Shown one piece after another: positions 7,429-13,696 of a DNA stretch of 19,466 nt. Below the pieces are notes generated by a model. It was not told the origin of the DNA. It worked only from the letters and a program-made list of their open reading frames with translations, and ran no database searches. Every line of letters starts with the position of its first letter. Within the stretch, counting starts at the first letter, position 1. The stretch covers positions 1 to 19,466 of the forward strand of contig PLQY01000050.1 in the NCBI GenBank assembly GCA_003160265.1, given 5' to 3'. A program made the position numbers and the translations under genes. Source of the stretch: Peptococcaceae bacterium. GTDB lineage: Bacteria; Bacillota; DSM-12270; Thermacetogeniales; Thermacetogeniaceae.

Positions 7429-7453
7429 AAAAAAGTCTTCCCCGCGGGAAGAC
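7429..7453 (-). terminator. leader terminator (M-box expression platform)
   Basis: On the minus strand GTCTTCCC (7446-7453) pairs perfectly with GGGAAGAC (7435-7442) around a GCG loop, followed by six U residues (7429-7434). It sits between the M-box aptamer and the MgtE-domain start codon, 162 nt upstream of the ATG, where a riboswitch-controlled terminator is expected. High Mg2+ should favour it. Confidence 0.9.
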
Positions 7454-7478
7454 GTAGTCTTATAAATACCTATAACCT

Positions 7479-7644
7479 CATCCCCCCACTCGTCGAGTTT
7501 TGACACTGCGCAGCTTAGAGATCGTCCCTCAGCCACATTAGGTAGAACCTTAATCCGGTAATACCTGTTGACCCATTTGGCGTCTTTCGACGTTTCCGGG
7601 CAGTGGCGTCTGTCTACGCAGAAGCCTCACCTAACGAAGGAATG
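7479..7644 (-). promoter_or_regulatory. M-box (ykoK) magnesium riboswitch aptamer
   Basis: The minus-strand leader carries the conserved M-box blocks in order: CTTCGTTAGGTGAGGCTTC (7639-7621), ACGCCACTGCCC (7606-7595), AAAGACGCCAAATGGGTCAA (7585-7566) continuing to CAG, TACCTAATGTGGCTGA, then GCTGCGCAGTGTCAAAACTC (7514-7495) and ACGAG. These match the Bacillus subtilis mgtE leader class in order, spacing and near-invariant positions. A P1 helix can form from CATTCC and TTCGT (7644-7634) with ACGA and GGGATG (7493-7479), giving about 166 nt, the usual size. The M-box binds several Mg2+ ions and turns off downstream genes, which fits an MgtE-domain and NRAMP-related operon. Short open frames here are by-products of the RNA. 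Confidence 0.93.
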
Positions 7645-7665
7645 TTATATTCAGTTGTCAGGTTC

Positions 7666-7694
7666 AGTATATTACGGCAACTGGAAAAAGGCAA
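7666..7694 (-). promoter_or_regulatory. sigma-A-type promoter of the M-box operon
   Basis: Minus strand TTGCCT (7694-7689) and TATACT (7671-7666) are separated by exactly 17 bp, close to the consensus TTGACA and TATAAT. Transcription would begin near 7659, about 15 nt before the first P1 strand of the M-box, which is the normal arrangement for this riboswitch. Confidence 0.72.
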
Positions 7695-7803
7695 CCCGGA
7701 AAAAGATTTTGCTTGAAAAATATCGAACCGTGGTTTTGCAGATTGCCTGAGAATCTTCCATTGCCTTAGCCGAATCGTGTTACTCGATGGCCTGGAATTG
7801 GAA

Positions 7804-7832
7804 TTTACAAATCAAGCAAGTTCTGACATAAT
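7804..7832 (+). promoter_or_regulatory. sigma-A-type promoter of the Uma2-family gene
   Basis: TTTACA (7804-7809) and CATAAT (7827-7832) are each one base from consensus and 17 bp apart. They precede the ribosome binding site and ATG of the Uma2-family gene by a short leader. The site is divergent from the M-box promoter, about 110 bp away. Confidence 0.65.
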
Positions 7833-7866
7833 AAAATTAGACAGTCTGGCGAAGGGAGTTGATGTT

Positions 7867-8445
7867 ATGCCACAACCACAAATAGACCGGGATAATTATA
7901 ATTATGAAGACTATCTATCCTGGCCGGAAGATGAAAGATGGGAAATAATCGATGGCATGCCCTATTTGATGGCCCCGCCTTCCCGAATTCATCAAGAAAT
8001 TTCAGTGGAGTTATCTCGTCAAATTAGCAACTACCTTATAAGTAAACCTTGTAAGGTATATGCGGCCCCATTTGGTGTTAGATTGCCACAAGGCAATGAA
8101 ACATCCGATCTTGAGATTAATACGGTAGTTGAACCTGATATTGTAGTTGTTTGTGATTTGTCAAAACTTGATGACCAGGGATGCAAAGGTGCTCCAGATC
8201 TAATTATTGAGATTATATCGCCTTCGTCAGTCAAAAATGATATGTTGAAGAAGTTTAATTGTTATGAAAAAGCCAGGGTTAAAGAATACTGGATTGTTGA
8301 ACCAAACGGAAAAATCGTAACAGTTTTTGTTCTAGGCAACAATGGCAGATATGGCAGGCAAGATGTTTATTCAGATGATGATGAGATTCAAGTGACTGTG
8401 CTCAAAGACTTAAGAATTAATTTGAAAACAGTATTTGCCTATTAG
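7867..8445 (+). CDS. Uma2-family (DUF820) putative PD-(D/E)xK nuclease
   Basis: The 192-residue product has the Uma2/DUF820 layout: an N-terminal YLSWPEDERWEIIDGMPYLM block, the HQEISVELSRQI helix, VEPDIVVV with Asp91, PDLIIEIISPSS with Glu115, and KFNCYEKARVKEYWIVEP. Asp91 and Glu115 fit the metal-binding residues of the restriction-endonuclease-like fold. The cellular role of Uma2 proteins is not settled; they are widespread accessory genes. ATG 7867 was chosen because GGGAG at 7854-7858 lies 8 nt upstream; a longer frame from 7777 would run through the promoter. The gene is clearly more AT-rich than its neighbours, which points to horizontal acquisition. Confidence 0.85.
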   Translation: MPQPQIDRDNYNYEDYLSWPEDERWEIIDGMPYLMAPPSRIHQEISVELSRQISNYLISKPCKVYAAPFGVRLPQGNETSDLEINTVVEPDIVVVCDLSKLDDQGCKGAPDLIIEIISPSSVKNDMLKKFNCYEKARVKEYWIVEPNGKIVTVFVLGNNGRYGRQDVYSDDDEIQVTVLKDLRINLKTVFAY

Positions 8446-8539
8446 GTAGGCGGACCCCCGCCCCATCGGTTGAAGCTTCGGCAGCGCAAGCAACAACTGT
8501 CGCGATGCGAGACGTATACTCTAAAGCGAGGTGGCCGCG

Positions 8540-9007
8540 ATGGCTGGTCCGGTCTTATTATCTGATATAATTTCGGGAATAGAACTCCAGAGCGATGATG
8601 GCCTCTCTTTCTTGAATACAAAAACTGGTGAGGTGGTAACTGTATCCCGCGAAGAGATGAGCGCTGCTGAAGAGGATGAACCCCTGGAGCGTTTTCCTGC
8701 CTGGCAGCGTGAAAACATCAAGGCTGCCGTGGAGATCTTGGAAAAGGATGATTATATCGCCCTGCCGTCGAACTACGATATTGACGAATATAGCATGATG
8801 GAAGAGTTTTGCCGGTCCCTCGAGGATGATCGGCTCAGGGATACCATGTGCAACTCCATACGAGGATGCGGCGCCTTCAGGAGATTCAAGGACAATATCC
8901 GCCGGTTCAACCTTGAGGAGGGCTGGTACCGGTATCGGGACGAGAGTATCAGGAAGATTGCCGTCGATTGGTGCGAGGAGAACGGCGTCAGCTTTGTAGA
9001 GGAGTGA
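8540..9007 (+). CDS. UPF0158 family protein
   Basis: This 155-residue acidic cytosolic protein resembles the UPF0158 family, of unknown function: an N-terminal segment around a short beta-hairpin (FLNTKTGEVVTVS), a central YIALPSNYDIDEYSMMEEF block, then GAFRRFKDNIRRFNLEEGWYRYRDE and a terminal IAVDWCEENGV. These blocks, especially the GAFRRFKD and WYRYRDE pair, are the recognisable family marks. The frame opens at GTG 8531, but ATG 8540 was chosen because GAGGTGG (8528-8534) is placed 5 nt before it. It lies 94 bp after the Uma2-family gene with no terminator between them. No catalytic motif is apparent. Confidence 0.78.
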   Translation: MAGPVLLSDIISGIELQSDDGLSFLNTKTGEVVTVSREEMSAAEEDEPLERFPAWQRENIKAAVEILEKDDYIALPSNYDIDEYSMMEEFCRSLEDDRLRDTMCNSIRGCGAFRRFKDNIRRFNLEEGWYRYRDESIRKIAVDWCEENGVSFVEE

Positions 9008-9058
9008 ATAGTTTTCTGTTGCTATTTGGTGAGCTACAATCGGAGGCAGTTGGTTCAT

Positions 9059-9307
9059 ATGGGCATTGATACATCCAATGACGCCGAAAGAGTGCAGATT
9101 GAAATCTTACGGAGAATGAGCCCCTCCGAGCGCCTGGAACTGGCTCTTGATTTGGCGGCCACATCAAGGGAATTGCTGGCGCAGGGGGTTCGGCAAAGGC
9201 ATCCCGAATACACGGAAGATGAGGTAAGGCTGGCTGTAATTCGCATTCTCCTCCCCGAGCCACTGTTTATCAGTGCCTATCCCCAGGCCGTGAACATCAG
9301 GCCATGA
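9059..9307 (+). CDS. small helical hypothetical protein, partner of a truncated nucleotidyltransferase-like gene
   Basis: This 82-residue product is mostly helical and charged (IEILRRMSPSERLELALDL, then RQRHPEYTEDEVRLAVIRI). Small proteins with SPSER-L and R-x-RHPE-x-(S/T)-E-x-E-V motifs are often found directly upstream of, and overlapping, genes for short nucleotidyltransferase-fold proteins; that is family-level recollection, not a search result. The same arrangement is seen here: the stop shares ATGA with a following frame whose product starts like such a partner but ends after 26 codons. ATG 9059 follows GGAGG (9042-9046) by 12 nt; TTG 9026 and TTG 9050 are in-frame alternatives. An antitoxin-like role is possible but unproven. 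Confidence 0.55.
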   Translation: MGIDTSNDAERVQIEILRRMSPSERLELALDLAATSRELLAQGVRQRHPEYTEDEVRLAVIRILLPEPLFISAYPQAVNIRP

Positions 9308-9384
9308 AACCGGAGAACGCACTCGAAGCAGTTTTGGAGAAACTCGAAGAAGCCGGCATTGCTTACATGATCACCGAAAATTAA
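9304..9384 (+). pseudogene. truncated N-terminus of a nucleotidyltransferase-like protein
   Basis: ATG 9304 overlaps the previous stop (ATGA) and encodes only 26 residues ending EEAGIAYMITEN. This resembles the first helix and strand of small nucleotidyltransferase-like proteins, which run on as EAGIPYMVTGS before the catalytic motif. Here the frame stops just before the expected GS...D-x-D region and the next gene starts 32 bp later. The rest therefore appears to have been deleted. It could instead be a genuine very short peptide. Confidence 0.5.
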
Positions 9385-9416
9385 AGTAGGAAAAAACCTG
9401 AGAGGAGATGAATGAG

Positions 9417-9806
9417 GTGGATTTTTTTGACAAGATGAAGAAGGGCCTCAGCGATGCTGGGGCTAAGGCAAAGGATATGGTTGACATCACCAAGCTGAAT
9501 AATCACATCGGCCAGAAGCAGAGAGAGATCGAGCAGCTCTATAACCAAATTGGCCAGGCGACCTTCAAGGCTGTCCAGGATAATGCATTGTCGAGCATAG
9601 AAGAGGCAGCAAAGGGTTTCAGCCAGGAGATTGTCAAGAAGCAGGAAGAGATTGCGGAATTAGAGCGCGAAATCGCCGAGATCAGGAAGGCTGACGACAA
9701 TGCCCCTGAGGCCAAGAGCCCGGAAACCGGGAGCCCGAAAACCGGGAGCGATGAAGCCCCGGACCAGAAGGTCTGTCCAACATGTGGGCAGGTGGTCCAC
9801 TCCTGA
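9417..9806 (+). CDS. coiled-coil protein with C-terminal zinc-ribbon-like CxxC
   Basis: The 129-residue product begins MDFFDKMKKGLSDAGAKAKD, the usual opening of small Firmicutes proteins with a long coiled coil and a terminal zinc ribbon. Residues about 22-90 form heptad-rich helix (QKQREIEQLYNQI, KKQEEIAELEREIAEI). A proline/serine-rich linker follows, then CPTCGQVV. Only one CxxC pair is present, so a complete zinc site would need a second chain or the ribbon is reduced. GTG 9417 was chosen: AGGAG at 9403-9407 is 9 nt away, whereas the in-frame ATG 9408 abuts that site. The linker is encoded by a 15-bp tandem repeat (9716-9745). Function is unknown. Confidence 0.7.
   Translation: MDFFDKMKKGLSDAGAKAKDMVDITKLNNHIGQKQREIEQLYNQIGQATFKAVQDNALSSIEEAAKGFSQEIVKKQEEIAELEREIAEIRKADDNAPEAKSPETGSPKTGSDEAPDQKVCPTCGQVVHS
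9716..9745 (+). repeat. two tandem 15-bp repeats inside the linker of the coiled-coil gene
   Basis: GAGCCCGGAAACCGG (9716-9730) is repeated as GAGCCCGAAAACCGG (9731-9745) with one mismatch, and GAGC begins again after it. The unit is in frame and encodes SPETG / SPKTG, so it lengthens a flexible linker without disrupting the reading frame. Confidence 0.7.
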
Positions 9807-10055
9807 AACCAAGTTTTGCGAATAATCCTTCTCGATAATGCGAGATGCGGTGGTCTTGACCATCTCGACGGAATCGGAAATGACGCTCCCGGCCGCCCCC
9901 GGTACCAGTGAGACAACCTGCGCTGCGTTTTGCGCCACGGTCCGGATGGATGTTGCATTTGGCAATATGCGATCCACTGCTCCCCGACAGAAACCGTTAT
10001 TGAATAACCCGCCAAATAATAGAGAATATTACTCCGGTCGGAAGGGGGGACGCAT
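9807..10055. other. intergenic stretch without a supportable gene
   Basis: About 250 bp between the coiled-coil gene and the membrane protein gene. A minus-strand frame (9660-9977) and a plus-strand frame (9838-10059) are open but overlap neighbours, have poor start context and match no family I recognise. The minus-strand product has a plausible amphipathic stretch (about SVISDSVEMVKTTASRIIE), so a decayed gene remnant cannot be excluded. GAAGGGGGG at 10041-10049 is a ribosome binding site for the next gene. No promoter or terminator is convincing. Confidence 0.4.
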
Positions 10056-10112
10056 ATAGCGCAGGTACAGATTGAAAGACACCCGGCGCGCCGCTGGCTG
10101 CTCGGGCTGCTG

Positions 10113-11096
10113 TTGATCGCCTTCATCTGGCTGGTGGTGAGCCGCTATGCCGAGATTGAAAAACTTGCCCTGACTGTCCGGCAGGGGCAATGGCAGTGGG
10201 TAGGGCTGGCTGCCCTGCTGCAGGTTCTATTCTACCTGTTGCATGCCGTCCTCTACCAAAATACGTTCTTTATTGTGGGGATCGATCGCCGCCTTCGGGA
10301 CATGCTCTCGCTGGTGCTGTCCGCGCTGTTCGTCAACGTGGTGGCGCCCACGGGGGGTACGGCGGCTATCGCTCTTTTCATGGACGATGCCTCCCTGCAC
10401 GGGCAGCCGGCGGCTCGGGCCGCCGCCGGTACCCTGTTGACCCTGGTGGTGGATTTCAGCGCCTTCTCCCTGCTCCTGGCCGTCGGGATCATCTACCTGT
10501 TCCGGCAGGCCGACCTGCGACCGTACCAGGTCACCGGCGCCATCCTGTTTCTCTTGTTTATCCTGCTGCTGAGCAGCCTGCTGCTCCTCGGGTTGTGGCA
10601 GCCGGCCATTCTGCAGCGGGTGCTCGTCTGGTGTCACCGGGGCGTCGGTTGGGTGTCCGGTTTGTTCAAGCGGCCCTCTCCACTGGCCGGGGATTGGCCG
10701 GCCAAAAATGCCTCCGAATATATCGGGGCTGCGGTCGCCATCCAGCACCATCCCGGCCGGCTGCTGCAGGCCTTCGTGGTATCCCTGGCCTCCCACATAG
10801 TCAACCTGGCCTGCCTGTATACCATCTTTATGGCCTTTCGCTGGCCGCTCGCCTTCGGGCCGCTGACGGCCGGCTATGCCTTCGGTTTCGTGTTCTGGGT
10901 CGTCTCTCCCACCCCTCAGGGTATCGGGGTGGTTGAGGCCGTGATGGCCCTGGTGTACACCTCGCTGGGTGTTCCCGGCGCCACCGCGGTGCTGGCCGCC
11001 CTGACCTTCCGCGGGCTCACCTTCTGGCTGCCGCTGCTGATCGGGTTTTTCCTGCTGCAACGGGTCAGGTCCTTCGGGGCCCGGAGCGAACACTGA
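10113..11096 (+). CDS. flippase-like / lysylphosphatidylglycerol synthase TM-domain family membrane protein
   Basis: This polytopic inner-membrane protein has about 7-8 hydrophobic segments and the marks of the LPG_synthase_TM (UPF0104/YbhN-AglD2) family: APTGGTAAIALFM near residue 78, PAARAAAGTLLTLVVDF, and the C-terminal SPTPQGIGVVEAVM block. Members include putative lipid flippases and the membrane half of MprF; the C-terminal transferase half of MprF is absent. TTG 10113 is the first canonical start in frame, but it lies inside the first hydrophobic segment and has no ribosome binding site. The frame is open upstream, and GAAGGGGGG at 10041-10049 points to an earlier start, ATA 10056 or ATT 10071, giving an N-terminus ending RHPARRWLLGLLLIAFIWL. 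The true start is probably upstream. Confidence 0.8.
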   Translation: MIAFIWLVVSRYAEIEKLALTVRQGQWQWVGLAALLQVLFYLLHAVLYQNTFFIVGIDRRLRDMLSLVLSALFVNVVAPTGGTAAIALFMDDASLHGQPAARAAAGTLLTLVVDFSAFSLLLAVGIIYLFRQADLRPYQVTGAILFLLFILLLSSLLLLGLWQPAILQRVLVWCHRGVGWVSGLFKRPSPLAGDWPAKNASEYIGAAVAIQHHPGRLLQAFVVSLASHIVNLACLYTIFMAFRWPLAFGPLTAGYAFGFVFWVVSPTPQGIGVVEAVMALVYTSLGVPGATAVLAALTFRGLTFWLPLLIGFFLLQRVRSFGARSEH

Positions 11097-11157
11097 TCAT
11101 ATGCGGGGATGGGTGATTTGGATTATGGTGTCGAAAAAAGATTGGCAAAAAGGAATT

Positions 11158-11186
11158 TTGACATTTAGAGAGAAATGTTTTAATGT
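11158..11186 (+). promoter_or_regulatory. promoter of the cobalamin cluster
   Basis: A perfect TTGACA (11158-11163) is followed, after 17 bp, by TAATGT (11181-11186); an alternative -10, TTTAAT (11179-11184), would have a 15-bp spacer. It lies in an AT-rich stretch about 95 bp upstream of cobU, after the flippase-like gene, and is the only promoter-like site before the cobalamin genes. Confidence 0.6.
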
Positions 11187-11227
11187 TCGAGTGCTGCGAC
11201 TTCTGGGCGGCATTTTTTAATGCGAGC

Positions 11228-11256
11228 CGACCACCACGAAAGGTGGAGCGTGGTCG
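11228..11256 (+). promoter_or_regulatory. extended leader hairpin just upstream of the cobU ribosome binding site
   Basis: CGACCAC (11228-11234) pairs perfectly with GTGGTCG (11250-11256). Inside, CAC and GTG close a GAAAG loop, with GGAGC-like residues unpaired on one side. A smaller hairpin GCATT-TTTT-AATGC precedes it at 11211-11224. The structure ends 8 nt before AAGGAGG of cobU. It does not match B12 riboswitch landmarks; the role is unknown. Confidence 0.4.
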
Positions 11257-11281
11257 CGGTCATCAAGGAGGATTATTCTGT

Positions 11282-11899
11282 ATGGAACACGGGAGATTCT
11301 ACTTCATCACCGGAGGGGCGCGCAGCGGCAAGAGCGCCTATGCCGAGCTGTTGGCGTCAGCCCTGGAACGGGCGGTAACCTACGTGGCCACTGCTGAGGC
11401 GGGGGACGCGGAGATGAAGGAGCGGATCGCCAGGCATCGCCGGCGGCGCCCTGCCTCGTGGACAACCATAGAGGAGCCCCGGGCGGTGGCTGGCCTGCTG
11501 GAGCGGATCGGGCAGCAGGAGGGGACGATTCTCATCGACTGCTTGACTCTGCTGATAACCAACCTGATCTACCATGACTGGCCACTGCAGCCAGCTGGCG
11601 CTTCCACCGGGGTGCTGCCTCCCGGCGTTACGGAACAGATCGAGGATCGGGTGACGGCGGAGGTGCGGCGCCTGGTTGAAGCTGCCTGCTCCAGCCGCGC
11701 CCAGGTGATCCTGGTCTCCAACGAGGTGGGACTGGGGCTGGTCCCGGCCAGCCCGGAGGCGCGCCTGTTCCGCGACCTGGCCGGCTGGGCGAACCAGGCG
11801 ATGGCCGCCCGGGCTGATCGCGCTCTGATGATCGTCTCCGGTCTGGCTCTCGACCTGAAGGCCCTGCACTGCGACCCCCGGCAGACCGTCTTCGGCTGA
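11282..11899 (+). CDS. cobU: adenosylcobinamide kinase / adenosylcobinamide-phosphate guanylyltransferase CobU
   Basis: CobU phosphorylates adenosylcobinamide and then adds GMP, giving AdoCbi-GDP for the final coupling by CobS. The P-loop GGARSGKS is at residues 11-18, the guanylylated histidine is probably His52 in IARHRRRRPASW, and the family blocks ILIDCLTLLITNL and VSNEVGLGLVP are present. At 205 residues it is slightly longer than the Salmonella enzyme because of an insertion around residues 100-118. ATG 11282 is supported by AAGGAGG at 11265-11271; the longer frame from 11183 would translate the leader hairpins. It is the first gene of the cobalamin block, 29 bp before cbiB. Confidence 0.95.
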   Translation: MEHGRFYFITGGARSGKSAYAELLASALERAVTYVATAEAGDAEMKERIARHRRRRPASWTTIEEPRAVAGLLERIGQQEGTILIDCLTLLITNLIYHDWPLQPAGASTGVLPPGVTEQIEDRVTAEVRRLVEAACSSRAQVILVSNEVGLGLVPASPEARLFRDLAGWANQAMAARADRALMIVSGLALDLKALHCDPRQTVFG

Positions 11900-11928
11900 A
11901 TCATAATTCTAGACAACGGGGCTCGATC

Positions 11929-12918
11929 ATGAACTTGATGCCACTGGCGGTGCTGTTCCTGGCAGTTCTCCTGGATCTCCTCATCGGAGACCCCCGGGTC
12001 GACTATCATCCGGTCGCTCTGATCGGCAAGCTGATCTCGGCCTGGGAGCGCCTGCTGTACCGCGGGACGTCACCGCAGCCGGCGAAGCGGGTGGCGGGCG
12101 CCCTGCTCGTGCTGGGAACGGTGCTGCCGGTGTGGCTGCTGGTCTACCTCTGCCTGACCTGGCTGCACAGGCTGTATCTGTCCGGAGGTCATCCACAATT
12201 GTGGGTTTACATATACTTGGTGGTGAGCGCCTTTTTTCTCTGGTCGACCATCTCCATCCGCAGCCTCGACCGGGCGGCCCGGGAGATTCTCGACTTGCTG
12301 CGCCGGGGCGACCTGGTGGAGGCCCGGCGGCGGGTAGGCTTCATCGTCGGGCGGGATACGGAACGGCTGGATCCGGCGGAGATCGCCCGGGCGACAGTGG
12401 AGACAGTGGCCGAGAACATCTCCGACGGGGTGATCGCTCCGCTGTGCTACTTCTTGCTGGGCGGCCCCGCTCTGGCCTGCGCCTATCGGGCAATCAACAC
12501 CCTTGATTCCATGGTCGGCTACCGGAACGAGCACTACCGGGATTTCGGAATGGTGGCCGCCCGGCTGGACGATGTGGTCAACTTTATTCCAGCCCGGCTG
12601 ACCATGCTGCTGCTGGTGGGCGGCGCCCTGCTGCTCGGCCTCGATTGGCGTCAGGCCTGGAAACTGTCCTGGCGGGACGCGCCGAAACATCCCAGTCCCA
12701 ACAGCGGCTACCCGGAGGCTGCCGTGGCCGGCGCCCTGGGTGTGCAACTGGGCGGCTTGAACTACTATGGGGGAGTGCCGTCCCTGCGGGCGCTCATGGG
12801 CGACCCGAAAGAGCCTCTGGCGCCGGGACATATCGAGGCGGCGATCAGGATACTATACGGTGCAGCGGCCATCTTCCTGGTCATAGCTACTGTTGGATGG
12901 GTTCTTCTTTCTCGGTGA
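11929..12918 (+). CDS. cbiB: adenosylcobinamide-phosphate synthase CbiB (CobD-type)
   Basis: CbiB joins adenosylcobyric acid with (R)-1-amino-2-propanol phosphate (or the ethanolamine analogue) to make adenosylcobinamide phosphate at the membrane. The family signatures are LLDLLIGDPRVDYHPVALIG at the N-terminus, ETVAENISDGVIAPL, YRAINTLDSMVGYRNEHY and HPSPNSGYPEAAVAGALGV. Several hydrophobic segments are evident, including one near the C-terminus. The 329-residue length is typical of the family. ATG 11929 has only a weak purine-rich upstream site; ATG 11938 is a possible alternative. Its substrate arm would be supplied by the threonine kinase and CobD genes further along the same operon. Confidence 0.95.
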   Translation: MNLMPLAVLFLAVLLDLLIGDPRVDYHPVALIGKLISAWERLLYRGTSPQPAKRVAGALLVLGTVLPVWLLVYLCLTWLHRLYLSGGHPQLWVYIYLVVSAFFLWSTISIRSLDRAAREILDLLRRGDLVEARRRVGFIVGRDTERLDPAEIARATVETVAENISDGVIAPLCYFLLGGPALACAYRAINTLDSMVGYRNEHYRDFGMVAARLDDVVNFIPARLTMLLLVGGALLLGLDWRQAWKLSWRDAPKHPSPNSGYPEAAVAGALGVQLGGLNYYGGVPSLRALMGDPKEPLAPGHIEAAIRILYGAAAIFLVIATVGWVLLSR

Positions 12919-12940
12919 TTTCGTGGGGAGTGATTTGAAG

Positions 12941-13696
12941 ATGCGATTGGTACGGTCCTTTTTATGTGCGCTGGCCTTTCTGACTCGCATTCCGGTCCCC
13001 GGCAGGTGGAGCCGCTTCGATGAAAATGATTTCCGCCGCAGTATCTACTGGTTTCCGCTGATCGGGCTGCTGCTGGGAGCCATCCTCGGCCTCCTCTGGT
13101 ACCTGCTGCGGGGTTTCCTGGCGGCCACGGTACTGGCGGCCCTGCTCCTCGGCGTGTCTGTCTGCCTCACCGGCGGTCTGCACCTGGACGGTCTGATGGA
13201 CACCACCGACGGGGTGTACGGCGGCCGAAGCCGGGAGGAGCGTCTGGCGTTCATGAAGGACAGCCACGTGGGCGCCTTTGGGGTGATCGCTGTTGTCCTG
13301 ATCCTGATCTTCAAGTACAGCCTATACACGCAGATCAGCTTCAACCTGCTGCCCTACCTGGTCGCTGCCCCGGTGCTGGGGAGGCAGGTCCTGGTCTGGG
13401 CCCAGGTGGTGTTTCCCTATGCCCGCAAGCAGGGCATAGGTTCGTTGTTTTCAATCTACGGCAATTATAAGATGCTGATGATCACCACCGGGATCTCTTT
13501 ATTTCTGCTGGTGGCTCTGTTAAAATTAACCGGAGTCGGCATCTTTATGGCCGCCCTCCTGTTCTTCTACCTGATCGCCGGTTGGCTCTCCCGCCTACTC
13601 GGCGGATTGACCGGGGATACCTACGGAGCGCTGTGCGAACTGACGGAGATACTCGTGCTGTTGATCGGAGTTTTACTGGGGGGCCGTTTCCAATGA
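12941..13696 (+). CDS. cobS: adenosylcobinamide-GDP ribazoletransferase CobS
   Basis: CobS condenses AdoCbi-GDP with alpha-ribazole (or its phosphate) to form cobalamin, the last coupling step, in the membrane. Diagnostic blocks are FLTRIPVPGRW near residue 13, TGGLHLDGLMDTTDGVYGG and MKDSHVGAFGVIA; four or more hydrophobic segments follow. The 251-residue length is normal. ATG 12941 was chosen because GGGGAG (12925-12930) lies 10 nt upstream; a longer frame begins inside cbiB. Its TGA shares ATGA with the next start, so the threonine kinase gene is translationally coupled to it. CobT, which activates the lower ligand base, is not visible in this window. Confidence 0.95.
   Translation: MRLVRSFLCALAFLTRIPVPGRWSRFDENDFRRSIYWFPLIGLLLGAILGLLWYLLRGFLAATVLAALLLGVSVCLTGGLHLDGLMDTTDGVYGGRSREERLAFMKDSHVGAFGVIAVVLILIFKYSLYTQISFNLLPYLVAAPVLGRQVLVWAQVVFPYARKQGIGSLFSIYGNYKMLMITTGISLFLLVALLKLTGVGIFMAALLFFYLIAGWLSRLLGGLTGDTYGALCELTEILVLLIGVLLGGRFQ

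Noticed and set aside
7342..7536. Minus-strand 64-codon frame and its upstream extension
   Set aside because: It lies inside the M-box aptamer and the leader terminator; the apparent reading frame is explained by the RNA elements.
7568..7750. Plus-strand 60-codon frame
   Set aside because: It is antisense to the M-box 5' half and its promoter, with no recognisable product and no ribosome binding site.
9660..9977. Minus-strand 105-codon frame after the coiled-coil gene
   Set aside because: Part of it looks protein-like, but it overlaps the coiled-coil gene, has a poor start context and no recognised relative; kept only as a possible remnant.
10227..11093. Minus-strand 288-codon frame opposite the flippase-like gene
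   Set aside because: Its composition is rich in G, Q, P and E with no hydrophobic core, a by-product of the GC-rich opposite strand.
11097..11281. Possible cobalamin riboswitch before cobU
   Set aside because: The B12-box and other conserved landmarks were not found; the hairpin present has a different layout.
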